A DNA stretch of 64,000 nucleotides from Spirochaetae bacterium HGW-Spirochaetae-2 (lineage in GTDB: Bacteria; Spirochaetota; Spirochaetia; Sphaerochaetales; Sphaerochaetaceae), in the NCBI GenBank assembly GCA_002839355.1, contig PGXW01000001.1, forward strand, positions 175,393 through 239,392, read 5' to 3'. The notes under the pieces are model-generated. The model worked only from the letters and a program-made list of their open reading frames with translations. It was not told the origin of the DNA and searched no databases. The translations under genes were made by a program, and so were the position numbers. This document shows, in pieces, positions 34,717 to 42,819 of the stretch (its first letter is position 1; the number at the start of each line of letters is the position of its first letter).

Positions 34717-36840
34717 ATGACAGTTCAGTATGATTTCGCCAATCATCCGGTTTCGGAGATTTTCGCAAGCAACTGTTTCAACGAAACAGCTATGAAAAAG
34801 TTGCTTCCGATAGATATCTACAATGAACTGCAGGATATCCAGCATGGGGATAAGGACTTGACTCCAGCCGTTGCGGAAGCTGTAGCTTCGGCGATGAAGC
34901 AATGGGCCTTGGAGAAGGGAGCTACCCATTACACACATTGGTTCCAGCCATTGACCGGTTCGACAGCAGAAAAACACGACTCGTTCCTCAGCATCGGCAA
35001 GAATGGGAAAGTGGTTATGGATTTCTCCGGCAAGGAATTGTTGCAAGGGGAACCGGATGCATCGTCCTTTCCAAATGGAGGACTACGTGCAACCTTCGAG
35101 GCGAGGGGATACACCGCTTGGGACACCTCCTCTCCTGCCTTCATCAAAGAGACGGAGGGGGTCAAGACCCTCTATATTCCCACCGCCTTCTTTTCCTACA
35201 ACGGGCAGGCTCTCGACAAGAAGGTACCCCTTCTGCGCTCTTGTGATGCTATCGAACGACAGGCGCTTCGGGTATTGCGGGCTTTGGGGCACACTACTAC
35301 CAGGCACATCACGGTCTCGGTCGGCCCCGAGCAGGAATATTTCCTGGTAGACCGCGAATATTACGAAAAACGGATCGACCTGAGACTGACCGGACGAACA
35401 GTGTTTGGAAATCTTGCGGCCAAAGGGCAGGAGCTTGACGACCACTATTTCGGTTCCATAAGCGACAGGGTCACCGTATTCATGAACGAGTTGAATTATG
35501 AGTTGTGGAAAGTCGGTATCCCTTCAAAGACACAGCACAAGGAAGTTGCTCCCGGCCAATTTGAAGTCGCTGCGATATTCGACGTGGCCAATGTCTCCAC
35601 AGACCAAAACCAACTGCTCATGCGAATACTCAAGTCTGTGGCACGCAGACATGATATGAAAGCCCTATTGCATGAGAAGCCCTTTGCAGGGGTGAATGGG
35701 TCGGGCAAGCACAACAACTGGTCGATCGCTACGGATGATGGACAAAACCTTCTCTCACCAGGTGATAGTCCCGAGGACAACCTGTTGTTCCTTCTGGTGC
35801 TCACCTGTCTCATCAAGGCCGTGGATATATATGCTCCGCTGATCAGGGCCAGTGCCGCGACTGCGGGCAACGACCATCGTCTTGGCCAAAACGAAGCACC
35901 TCCAGCGATAATCTCCATGTACTTGGGTGAACAACTCACAGAAATCCTAGAGCATCTCACCACAAACACGCCCTACAAGAAGCGTAATGGAGAGATTCTC
36001 AAAGTTGGTGTGAATGCCTTGCCAGGATTGCCCAAGGACATGACAGACAGGAACCGAACTTCTCCGTTTGCTTTCACAGGCAACAAATTTGAATTCAGGA
36101 TGGTGGGATCGTCACAATCCCTAGCCGGCCCCAATACCATGTTGAATGCAGCTGTTGCAGATATTTTTGCAGAAGTTGCCGATCGACTCGAAAGCGCTAC
36201 CGATCCGAAAGCTGAGTCGATCACCCTGATCAAGGAATTCTATCGAAACCACAAGCGGATCGTGTTCAACGGGAACGGCTATTCAAAGCAATGGGTCGAT
36301 GAGGCACAACGAAGGGGCCTGCCGAATATCCCAAATACGGTTGCGGCGTTGCAACAACTGGTAGTCCCCGAACACGTGGAGATGTTGGAACGTCATTGTA
36401 TCTTCTCCAAGGAGGAGCTTGAGTCGCGTTTGGAAGTGTATCTGGAAATCTACAGCAAACAAGTGAATATCGAAGCCGGTGTCATGGTTGAGATGGCGCG
36501 CAGGAGCATAGTACCAGCAGTAACCAGATACCTGTCGGAATTGTGCGACGATATGAAGGTCCAGAAGCAAGTCGGTTTCGCCACCGAAGAATTGGAAAAG
36601 ATCGCAGGCTTGTTGTCCCGTGAATTGAATGAGACAATCAAGACTGGAGAATTGTTGCACATTACGTTGGCACAGGCACTTGCCATGACAGACGATACAC
36701 TTTCCCAAGCCAAGTTCTACCACGAGGAAGTTACCGAAAGGATGGCTGATCTGCGTAGTCATGTCGATATGCTGGAAACGTATACAGACAAACAAGCCTG
36801 GCCTTTCCCAGGATATGAGGAATTGTTGTTCAGGTTGTAG
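34717..36840 (+). CDS. Glutamine synthetase type III
   Basis: 707 residues, the length of GSIII (GlnN), not the 450 of type I. ATHYTHWFQPLTGSTAEKHDSF, VGPEQEYFLVD, HEKPFAGVNGSGKHNNWS and NRTSPFAFTGNKFEFRM are the family's catalytic blocks. GSIII works as a dodecamer and is not adenylylated as type I is. GAGGAG lies seven bases before the start. It directly follows glmS. This type is common in Bacteroidetes, cyanobacteria and spirochaetes. Confidence 0.96.
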   Translation: MTVQYDFANHPVSEIFASNCFNETAMKKLLPIDIYNELQDIQHGDKDLTPAVAEAVASAMKQWALEKGATHYTHWFQPLTGSTAEKHDSFLSIGKNGKVVMDFSGKELLQGEPDASSFPNGGLRATFEARGYTAWDTSSPAFIKETEGVKTLYIPTAFFSYNGQALDKKVPLLRSCDAIERQALRVLRALGHTTTRHITVSVGPEQEYFLVDREYYEKRIDLRLTGRTVFGNLAAKGQELDDHYFGSISDRVTVFMNELNYELWKVGIPSKTQHKEVAPGQFEVAAIFDVANVSTDQNQLLMRILKSVARRHDMKALLHEKPFAGVNGSGKHNNWSIATDDGQNLLSPGDSPEDNLLFLLVLTCLIKAVDIYAPLIRASAATAGNDHRLGQNEAPPAIISMYLGEQLTEILEHLTTNTPYKKRNGEILKVGVNALPGLPKDMTDRNRTSPFAFTGNKFEFRMVGSSQSLAGPNTMLNAAVADIFAEVADRLESATDPKAESITLIKEFYRNHKRIVFNGNGYSKQWVDEAQRRGLPNIPNTVAALQQLVVPEHVEMLERHCIFSKEELESRLEVYLEIYSKQVNIEAGVMVEMARRSIVPAVTRYLSELCDDMKVQKQVGFATEELEKIAGLLSRELNETIKTGELLHITLAQALAMTDDTLSQAKFYHEEVTERMADLRSHVDMLETYTDKQAWPFPGYEELLFRL

Positions 36841-36851
36841 AACGAAAGAGG

Positions 36852-38477
36852 CTACTCTCCCCGGCAAACCAAGCCCTGATACGGTTGGAGGCTCAGTATT
36901 TGTGGAGAATCGTCTGCGCTGAAGTCTCCCGCGACTGTTGAGAATATTACTCTGATCGATTCGCTCCCCATAGCCTTTTGTAACGGAAGTGCCTCAAAGG
37001 TGCGGGTCTTACCAGAAAAATTTGCCAGTACCAATCGTCTTGAGGTACCTTCTTCACGGATATAGGCCAATACATCGGCAGCGTCATCAAGTTCAACCCA
37101 ACGAATCGTACCGAGACGAAGGGCAAGATCATGGTTTCTCATTTGGATAAGATCATGGTAAAGATAGAGTAACGAATCGCGAGCTTCCTTTTGTTTCGCC
37201 ACAGCGGAAACCAAACTTGCATCGGTTGGAAGCCATGTGTGTTCGTCAGAAAATCCGTTGTTATCCGAATCATCCCATTTCATCGGTCTCCTGGACCCGT
37301 CACGTCCCTTATGGAATGGCCAATATTTCTTTCCCACAGGATCCTGCAATTCTCTTTTGGATACAGGGATATCCTGCATTCCGAGTTCTTCCCCATAATA
37401 CATGAAAGGAGTCCCCCTTTGAGTAAACATGAAGAATGCTGCGATGCGAGCCCGCCCAGGTGAATTTTTCCATCGGGAGATGGCCCTCTTCACATCATGG
37501 TTCGAGAAGACCCAACTCGGCCAGCCTCCATCTGGAATCGAGGAGTACCATCTGATCGCTGCAGCTTTCCAGACCTGGGCGTTCCAAGGCAACCAGGTGA
37601 ACGAAAAATCGAAGGCCAAGTGAAGCTCATCGTCTCCATTTCCCAGATACGAGGCAGCAAGTTCAGGCTCTCCGGGTTTTTCGACCATAATTTCGCCTAC
37701 AAGCATCCTCTCCGGGTAGGAATCTATCCATTTCCGGAATTTCCTCAACTTCTCATGGGATTCGATTTGATTGCGGTCATACACATGGTGCTGCATGTCA
37801 TACGGACGGGGCCGTCCTCCCCACCCATAGGGGTTGTTGCGATAATCCTTGTCCTTGACTATCAGGTTGATCACATCAAGACGAAATCCATCTACACCCT
37901 TGTCCAACCAGTACGCCATTTCACCAAACAATGCGGTAACCATTTCATCGTTTCGCCAATTAAGGTCGGGTTGCTGTTTCAGGAACGAATGTAGATAATA
38001 TTGGCCGGTAACTCTATCAAAACTCCATGCCCTACCCCCAAAAGCCGCATACCAGTTGTTTGGGCATCTGCGCCCACGTCCATCACGCCAAATGTAGAAG
38101 TCTCTTTTTGTATTTTGCAGGGAGGATGAACTTTCCTTGAACCAGGCGTGTTCGGATGAAGTATGGTTCAGGACCATATCGAACATGACCTTGATATTCC
38201 TACCGTGTGCACACTCCAACAAGGCACACACATCTTCTTCTGAACCGAAAATCGGATCAATCATCCTATAGTCACTGATATCGTAACCGAAATCATACAT
38301 GGGAGACGCATAGATGGGGCTTATCCACAATCCGGAAATTCCCAGCCATGCAAGATAATCCATCCTACCGATTATTCCCTGCAGATCTCCAACACCGTCA
38401 CCATTGCTATCTTGGAAACTTCGTGGGTATATTTGGTATATCACACCTTCTTTCCACCAATTCCCCAATTTGACCAT
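36852..38477 (-). CDS. GH13 alpha-glucosidase (oligo-1,6-glucosidase-like)
   Basis: 541 residues. WWKEGVIYQIYPRSFQDSNGDG opens the barrel; DMVLNHTSSEH, GFRLDVINL (nucleophile Asp), VGEIMVE (acid Glu) and FSNHDVKR (stabilising Asp) are the four GH13 regions. A C-terminal beta domain follows. It releases glucose from alpha-1,4 or alpha-1,6 oligosaccharides in the cytoplasm. GGAGG stands six bases before the ATG at 38477; the frame runs nine codons further without support. The AT-rich island begins directly upstream. End to end with glnA, 11 bases apart. Confidence 0.93.
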   Translation of the reverse strand: MVKLGNWWKEGVIYQIYPRSFQDSNGDGVGDLQGIIGRMDYLAWLGISGLWISPIYASPMYDFGYDISDYRMIDPIFGSEEDVCALLECAHGRNIKVMFDMVLNHTSSEHAWFKESSSSLQNTKRDFYIWRDGRGRRCPNNWYAAFGGRAWSFDRVTGQYYLHSFLKQQPDLNWRNDEMVTALFGEMAYWLDKGVDGFRLDVINLIVKDKDYRNNPYGWGGRPRPYDMQHHVYDRNQIESHEKLRKFRKWIDSYPERMLVGEIMVEKPGEPELAASYLGNGDDELHLAFDFSFTWLPWNAQVWKAAAIRWYSSIPDGGWPSWVFSNHDVKRAISRWKNSPGRARIAAFFMFTQRGTPFMYYGEELGMQDIPVSKRELQDPVGKKYWPFHKGRDGSRRPMKWDDSDNNGFSDEHTWLPTDASLVSAVAKQKEARDSLLYLYHDLIQMRNHDLALRLGTIRWVELDDAADVLAYIREEGTSRRLVLANFSGKTRTFEALPLQKAMGSESIRVIFSTVAGDFSADDSPQILSLQPYQGLVCRGE

Positions 38478-38554
38478 GATTACCCTCCGGTCCAATCGCA
38501 CCATAGGTTTTAATAAGAATGTTTATATAATAGTATTCGTATGATATTGTCATC

Positions 38555-38598
38555 ATATATTAATTATATATTAATTATATATTAGTTATATACTTATT
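38555..38598. repeat. 11-bp tandem array downstream of the RHH gene
   Basis: Four units in register: ATATATTAATT (38555), ATATATTAATT (38566), ATATATTAGTT (38577), ATATACTTATT (38588). Three further related units, starting with ATATATTATTT, run at 38664-38696. One unit per helical turn is typical of curved DNA or of cooperative binding sites such as plasmid centromeres. Confidence 0.8.
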
Positions 38599-38742
38599 AG
38601 ATAATTTTTGTATATTTCTATCATAATAATTATTTTTTTACATATATATTTTGTACGATATTTATATATTATTTATACTATTTCCCTATATTTTTATAGT
38701 AAATCCAACTGATTTGATGCAATACCGATGGAGAAGTTGATG

Positions 38743-38982
38743 CTATTCAGAGTACTTTTTACTGAATTCCTTAAGTGCAAACCGAATCCCTGCAGCCCAA
38801 CCTAAGCCCATACCTGAAAACATTTCTTCAAGTTCACGTTTGAATGAAGGCTCGATGGAGAAGGTCGTCAAGACTTTATTCTCCTTTTTTGGACGTGAAT
38901 CATGTTTGAACAATTGCTTCGCTTTCAGGGCGCTGATAGAATCTTCACTCTCAGCTACAGTAGAATTCTTTTTCAATGCCAT
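38743..38982 (-). CDS. Small ribbon-helix-helix protein, ParA partner
   Basis: 79 residues: a Lys/Ser/Glu-rich flexible N-terminus, then KVLTTFSIEPSFKRELEEMF and GWAAGIRFALKEFSKKY, which reads as strand-helix-helix with a short turn, as in ParG/CopG proteins. It starts three bases after the parA stop and has GGAG before its ATG. In type Ib partition cassettes a protein like this binds the centromere, represses the operon and stimulates ParA through its flexible tail. The family call is from pattern only. Confidence 0.65.
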   Translation of the reverse strand: MALKKNSTVAESEDSISALKAKQLFKHDSRPKKENKVLTTFSIEPSFKRELEEMFSGMGLGWAAGIRFALKEFSKKYSE

Positions 38983-38985
38983 ACA

Positions 38986-39747
38986 TCATCTCCATATTTT
39001 TGCATCAATCTTTTTAATCGCTTCCAAAGTTATCGGCTTCAAACCCTTTCCACGTTGCTTGAAAAGTTGTGGTGCAATATTACGTTCCTGGGATTTCCTA
39101 AACACCGGATCAACAGGAATCTTGAAGACTTCAAAGGAACCCACCATCGCCGCTTCGTAAATATCTTTATGCTGACGTATACGTTCATCGAAAGAGTTGA
39201 TGATAATCTTCTCATGTCGAACAGGGCTTCTCAGATTCTTCTTTATCTTTTCCAATTCATCTATAAATATTTCAAGTCCATCCAGACTAAAAACTTCCGG
39301 AGTCATAGGAGTGATTATTTCGTCACTAGCAATCAATGCGGAACGCTCCAATTTCCCTAGTCCAGGCGACAGATCCAAAATGATTCGTTCGAAGGATCCC
39401 GATAATTCGTGTACCAAGTCTTGGAGTACATACGGCTCATCTGCAATTTTGGTCTCGGCGTACTGTTTCAGTCCACCACCGATACCAAAAGTAGGCAACA
39501 AGAACAAATTGGGTATGGTAGGAATCTCTACAATCGCCTCTGTGATAAAACATTTTCCCTGCAATACATCGGAAAGCTCAAATTGCAATTCCCCATCATA
39601 AAACCATGAAGAAGCATTCCCCTGGGGATCCACATCAACCAAAAGGGTTGTATACCCATTCATGGCCGATTGGCACGCAAGAGTTCCAGAAATAGTAGTT
39701 TTTCCAACACCACCTTTTTGCAAATGGAAGGAAATTGTCTTACTCAT
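38986..39747 (-). CDS. parA: ParA/Soj-family partition ATPase (small type)
   Basis: 253 residues. Deviant Walker A KGGVGKTT at residues 11-18 with the signature Lys, VDVDPQGNAS (A'), IILDLSPGLG (Walker B) and ITPMTPEVFSLDGLE. There is no N-terminal helix-turn-helix, so it is the short plasmid-like type Ib, not a classical chromosomal Soj beside Spo0J. The ATG at 39747 opens the first strand; the frame extends 17 codons but a promoter overlaps that part. It forms an operon with the RHH gene. It probably moves DNA carrying the flanking AT arrays. Confidence 0.88.
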   Translation of the reverse strand: MSKTISFHLQKGGVGKTTISGTLACQSAMNGYTTLLVDVDPQGNASSWFYDGELQFELSDVLQGKCFITEAIVEIPTIPNLFLLPTFGIGGGLKQYAETKIADEPYVLQDLVHELSGSFERIILDLSPGLGKLERSALIASDEIITPMTPEVFSLDGLEIFIDELEKIKKNLRSPVRHEKIIINSFDERIRQHKDIYEAAMVGSFEVFKIPVDPVFRKSQERNIAPQLFKQRGKGLKPITLEAIKKIDAKIWR

Positions 39748-39758
39748 ACCTTTTACCT

Positions 39759-39798
39759 TGTCATGTGACAGTATATATCCGACATAGCAATCGTACAA
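39759..39798 (-). promoter_or_regulatory. parA promoter with palindromic operator
   Basis: Minus strand TTGTAC (39798-39793), 17 bp, TATACT (39775-39770). The palindrome TGTCATGTGACA (39759-39770) covers the predicted start point, where a repressor such as the RHH protein could block it. Confidence 0.6.
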
Positions 39799-39898
39799 GT
39801 CATATAATTAATAATTTAGAATTGATGGTAACTTATAATCGTTTCAGTAATTAATTAACATATTTTTGATATAGGAAGCAGTTACAACTATATAACAA

Positions 39899-39954
39899 AT
39901 ATATGTTACTATATATGTATCATATATTATTTATATATTTTTTATATAATTCGA
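39899..39954. repeat. 11-bp-phased ATATAT array upstream of parA
   Basis: ATATATGTTAC (39899), ATATATGTATC (39911), ATATATTATTT (39922), ATATATTTTTT (39933), ATATAATTCGA (39944): period 11 after the first step of 12. Same orientation and period as the array on the other side of the cassette. Confidence 0.7.
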
Positions 39955-40032
39955 CGATGTATGCCAATAGTATACAATCGTATTCTACTTCACCAATCAA
40001 CTGAGGGTAGCATATATCGAGTCACTCTCCAC

Positions 40033-40095
40033 ATATGACCAACACCGGGTGAAGTGCGTTTCGCGAATCCTCTCCACCCCGTGCTCATGTCATAT
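40033..40095. other. 63-bp imperfect hairpin at the edge of the AT-rich island
   Basis: Nested arms: ATATGAC (40033-40039) with GTCATAT (40089-40095); CACCGGGTG (40043-40051) with CACCCCGTG (40075-40083), eight of nine paired; GCG with CGC around a TTT loop. It is GC-rich inside AT-rich DNA. It lies 64 bases past the GH1 stop. Nothing else was seen in the 411-bp gap apart from the parA promoter and AT array. Confidence 0.55.
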
Positions 40096-40158
40096 CATAA
40101 GTAGGCAATACTATGTAATTCCCATACATCTATGATATCTATATTATATTTTTTTCAT

Positions 40159-41487
40159 TTAGTATTCTAAGTAATTCGATATTACATCACGTAAAAAGTA
40201 GCCACTATCTTTAATAATTCTTGTTTGGGTATCATAGTCACAATATACAATTCCGAAACGCTTCCCATATCCCCAGGCCCATTCGAAATTGTCGATGAAC
40301 GACCAGTAAAAATAGCCTTTCAATGGAATTCCCGCTTCCAAGGCTTTCTTGCAAACTTCCAAATGCCTGACCACATATCTGATTCTTTCAACATCATGGA
40401 CACGCCCATCCGATGAAACCTCGTCATCGAACGCACACCCGTTTTCCGTAATATACAATGGGATATGAGGAGCTTCATGTGAAATCCAGGTCAATACCCT
40501 ATACAGACCGTCAGGATTGATAGGCCAATCTTGACTTGTTGTCGTCTGCCATGTCGGTACCTGGGCATACCCACGTTCATGCGTATCGGAAGCTTCGACT
40601 ACTGTCTCCTGGTAATAATTTATTCCAATAAAGTCAATTTCCTGTCGTATCAGCTCCAGGTCACCCTTCTGTATGGGAAATGCCCATCGGGGATCGTTTT
40701 CCAATTCCTTTGGGTACAGGCCATGAAGAATAGGATCGGTAAACACACGAGTTTCATATACCAGGGATTTCTTCGCTGCTTCGATATCCTCGTCCCGATT
40801 TGTGGCATTCCGATGAACGAACACGTTCCATGATGGCCCTATGGGAGTATTCGAACCCACCTGTCTCAGAGCACGCACAGCCAAACCATGGGCAAGATTG
40901 ATATGGTGGATCACACGGATAGTCTCGGCATGACTTTTTCTTCCAGGAGCGTGTTCGCCGGTCAAGTGTCCAAGATACGCAATGCACCAGGGTTCATTGA
41001 TGGAAATCCACTGGTCTACAAGATCGTCAAAACGTTCATAACAAATTTTGGCATACCGCTCGAAGGCAAAAGCGGTATCCCGTGATCGCCATCCGCCCTT
41101 CTCCTCCAATGCCTGAGGCAAATCCCAATGGTACAGCGTAGCGACAACCTTGATACCCGCATTACGCAATTCGGTCATAAGGGCTCGATAATAGGTAATT
41201 CCGGACTCGCTCACGAGTCCTTCCCCCGATGGAAGTATCCGTGGCCAGGCAAGCGAAAACCGGTATGCCTGCAGTCCCAACTTCCTCATTATCCCAATGT
41301 CCTGTCCATACCGATGATACTGGTCAGCAGCGATAGACCCATCCTGATTGTCGATGATATTCCCTTCGACAGCACAAAACGAGTCCCAAATACTATGTTT
41401 GCGTCCATCTTCGGCTACAGCACCTTCAACTTGATAACTCGCTGTGGCGGAACCCCACAAGAAATCCTTCGGAAATTCAATTTTCAC
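40159..41487 (-). CDS. GH1 beta-glucosidase
   Basis: 442 residues. FPKDFLWGSATASYQVEGA at the N-terminus, acid/base Glu in WISINEPW near 165, nucleophile Glu in YITENGCAFDDE near 352, and WSFIDNFEWAWGYGKRFG near the end are all GH1 hallmarks. It cleaves beta-glucosides in the cytoplasm; the lack of a phosphate-binding Ser-Lys pattern cannot be judged by eye, so a 6-phospho enzyme is possible. The GTG at 41487 is favoured over the GTG at 41496 because AGAGG then lies eight bases away. lacI is directly upstream on the same strand. Confidence 0.92.
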   Translation of the reverse strand: MKIEFPKDFLWGSATASYQVEGAVAEDGRKHSIWDSFCAVEGNIIDNQDGSIAADQYHRYGQDIGIMRKLGLQAYRFSLAWPRILPSGEGLVSESGITYYRALMTELRNAGIKVVATLYHWDLPQALEEKGGWRSRDTAFAFERYAKICYERFDDLVDQWISINEPWCIAYLGHLTGEHAPGRKSHAETIRVIHHINLAHGLAVRALRQVGSNTPIGPSWNVFVHRNATNRDEDIEAAKKSLVYETRVFTDPILHGLYPKELENDPRWAFPIQKGDLELIRQEIDFIGINYYQETVVEASDTHERGYAQVPTWQTTTSQDWPINPDGLYRVLTWISHEAPHIPLYITENGCAFDDEVSSDGRVHDVERIRYVVRHLEVCKKALEAGIPLKGYFYWSFIDNFEWAWGYGKRFGIVYCDYDTQTRIIKDSGYFLRDVISNYLEY

Positions 41488-41505
41488 CGTAAACACCTCT
41501 TTCTT

Positions 41506-41580
41506 TGAAAGGGAGCCCTACCCCAAGGCAAGAGCCGGACACAGGAGGCATCGCCTCCTTTGCCGCGCCCCAAGGGGCTC
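41506..41580 (-). repeat. Dispersed intergenic repeat, copy D (right half)
   Basis: About 75 bp between lacI and GH1. It matches the right half of copy B in reverse: CCCTACCCCAAGGCAAGAGC and GCATCGCCTCCTTTGCCG, then CGCCCCAAGGGGC. It reaches the lacI stop codon. Confidence 0.75.
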
Positions 41581-42610
41581 ACGTATGCCACTTTACGTTG
41601 CGACACGAACCACGTACTACCAATTCTGCTGGAATTCGCACTATATCTATACTTTGTTCACCGTCCATAGCCGCAAGCAATCTATTTGCGGCAACAGTTC
41701 CCAATTGTTCCTTATTTTGCCTGAAGGTAGTAAAACCGGGTTCCACGAACGCTGTCCATTGTACATCGTCGAATCCGATGACAGAAATATCCGCAGGAAT
41801 CCGTATACCCTTGTCCCTGCAGACCTGCAACATACCCATCACATAAAAATCCGCGGCACAATAGACCGCTGTGATATCGGGATGTGTTTGCATCAACTTT
41901 ACGAATGCGTCTCGTCCATGATTCGGAGTCCAACCTTCTGCCCTTACCACATACTGGTTCGCGTCCAACAAACCCAACTCATGCATTCCCTGGACGAATC
42001 CTTCAAGCCGTTCGTCTCCACCGACTGTCACCGGATTGGCAGGTCCTGCGATATGCCCGATATTTCTATGTCCAAGACCATACAGATAACCGACTGCTTC
42101 CTTCGAAGCCATGATATTGTCTGTGATAACGGATGATAAGGACGGGACGATCGCATCGCAGGCGACCATTGGAATAGCGTTCGACGCGGTTACAAACGAT
42201 CTGGTAGCATGCTCCGCCACATTCATGAGAAGCAATCCGTCCACTTGGCGACTGAAGGCATGGGACAACAGGCTATCACCGATAAATTTTGAATGTTGCG
42301 AAAGAAAGAGCAATTCGTAGCCAAAGTGTTCCATTTGACGCTTGAAGGCATTCATTATCGGCAAAAACAACGGATGTTCGAGTGAATCGCTTTCATCCTC
42401 CCCATACACCATACCGACCAGCCAGGACTTTTTCATCTTCAAACCGCGCGCATGGACATTCGGACGGTAGCCCATGGAAGCGGCCGTTTCGATTATTCTT
42501 TCCCGCAATGTGTCGCCGACGTCATGCCGTCCATTCAACGCTTTCGAAATAGTTCCTGGAGAAGTCCCAACCACTTTTGCGATATCATAGATAGTTACAG
42601 TATCGGACAT
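41579..42610 (-). CDS. LacI-family transcriptional regulator
   Basis: 343 residues. N-terminal helix-turn-helix TIYDIAKVVGTSPGTISKALNG, hinge helix region PNVHARGLKMKK, then a periplasmic-binding-like effector domain (LLLMNVAEHATRS, GHIAGPANPVTVGGDERLEG, ISVIGFDDVQWTAFVEP). It likely senses a sugar and controls the GH1 gene behind it. A LacI-type operator lies 15 bases upstream. The ATG at 42610 has GAGG five bases before it; two codons further upstream are open but not needed. Confidence 0.93.
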   Translation of the reverse strand: MSDTVTIYDIAKVVGTSPGTISKALNGRHDVGDTLRERIIETAASMGYRPNVHARGLKMKKSWLVGMVYGEDESDSLEHPLFLPIMNAFKRQMEHFGYELLFLSQHSKFIGDSLLSHAFSRQVDGLLLMNVAEHATRSFVTASNAIPMVACDAIVPSLSSVITDNIMASKEAVGYLYGLGHRNIGHIAGPANPVTVGGDERLEGFVQGMHELGLLDANQYVVRAEGWTPNHGRDAFVKLMQTHPDITAVYCAADFYVMGMLQVCRDKGIRIPADISVIGFDDVQWTAFVEPGFTTFRQNKEQLGTVAANRLLAAMDGEQSIDIVRIPAELVVRGSCRNVKWHT

Positions 42611-42624
42611 GCACACCTCTATAG

Positions 42625-42638
42625 CGAAACCGTTTTCG
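42625..42638. promoter_or_regulatory. LacI-type operator before lacI
   Basis: CGAAACCGTTTTCG: perfect arms CGAAA/TTTCG around a central CG, the core of LacI/GalR operators. It overlaps the lacI leader or promoter, suggesting autoregulation. No second copy was seen before GH1 or GH13. Confidence 0.75.
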
Positions 42639-42705
42639 TTACCGTATCAATAATACAATGTTATGCTGGATTGATAAAGGAAAAAAAGAAAATCATACAA
42701 ATAAT

Positions 42706-42719
42706 TGTATAAATATCCA
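42706..42719 (+). promoter_or_regulatory. Possible ARG-like box before asnB
   Basis: TGTATAAATATCCA has the 5-4-5 layout with eight of ten half-site bases of the ArgR consensus, 100 bases before asnB. In this AT-rich gap chance matches are not rare. Confidence 0.3.
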
Positions 42720-42819
42720 TTCTGTAATTGACATTGACCCATGCAACCCGGTAGTTTTCTCCTATTATACATCTGATATCCATCATGTGATGGAAAAGTA
42801 CTATGAGAGGAGGAAGAGC

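Larger units (their letters stand above)
38510..40158. other. AT-rich partition island
   Basis: Base composition drops sharply at about 38510 and rises again near 40000, unlike everything else in the window. It holds only the ParA and RHH genes, phased ATATAT arrays on both sides, a parA promoter with a palindrome, and a GC-rich imperfect hairpin at its right end. No integrase, transposase, replication initiator or flanking direct repeat was found. It separates GH13 from GH1 and lacI and looks plasmid-derived. Confidence 0.65.

Noticed and set aside
33448..35046. 532-codon open frame antisense to glmS and glnA
   Set aside because: It is the mirror of two unmistakable enzymes, has no ribosome-binding site and an unnatural composition; it is a codon-bias shadow.
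38743..39747. Toxin-antitoxin pair
   Set aside because: The larger protein has all ParA ATPase motifs and no toxin fold; the RHH protein then fits a partition partner better than an antitoxin.
38555..39954. CRISPR array in the AT-rich repeats
   Set aside because: Units are 11 bp and contiguous with no spacers, and no cas gene is present; no other CRISPR-like array was seen in the window.
40040..40090. tRNA-like fragment (CGCGAATCC next to a stem)
   Set aside because: Neither strand gives an acceptor stem, anticodon arm or correct T-loop; the symmetry is better explained as one long hairpin.
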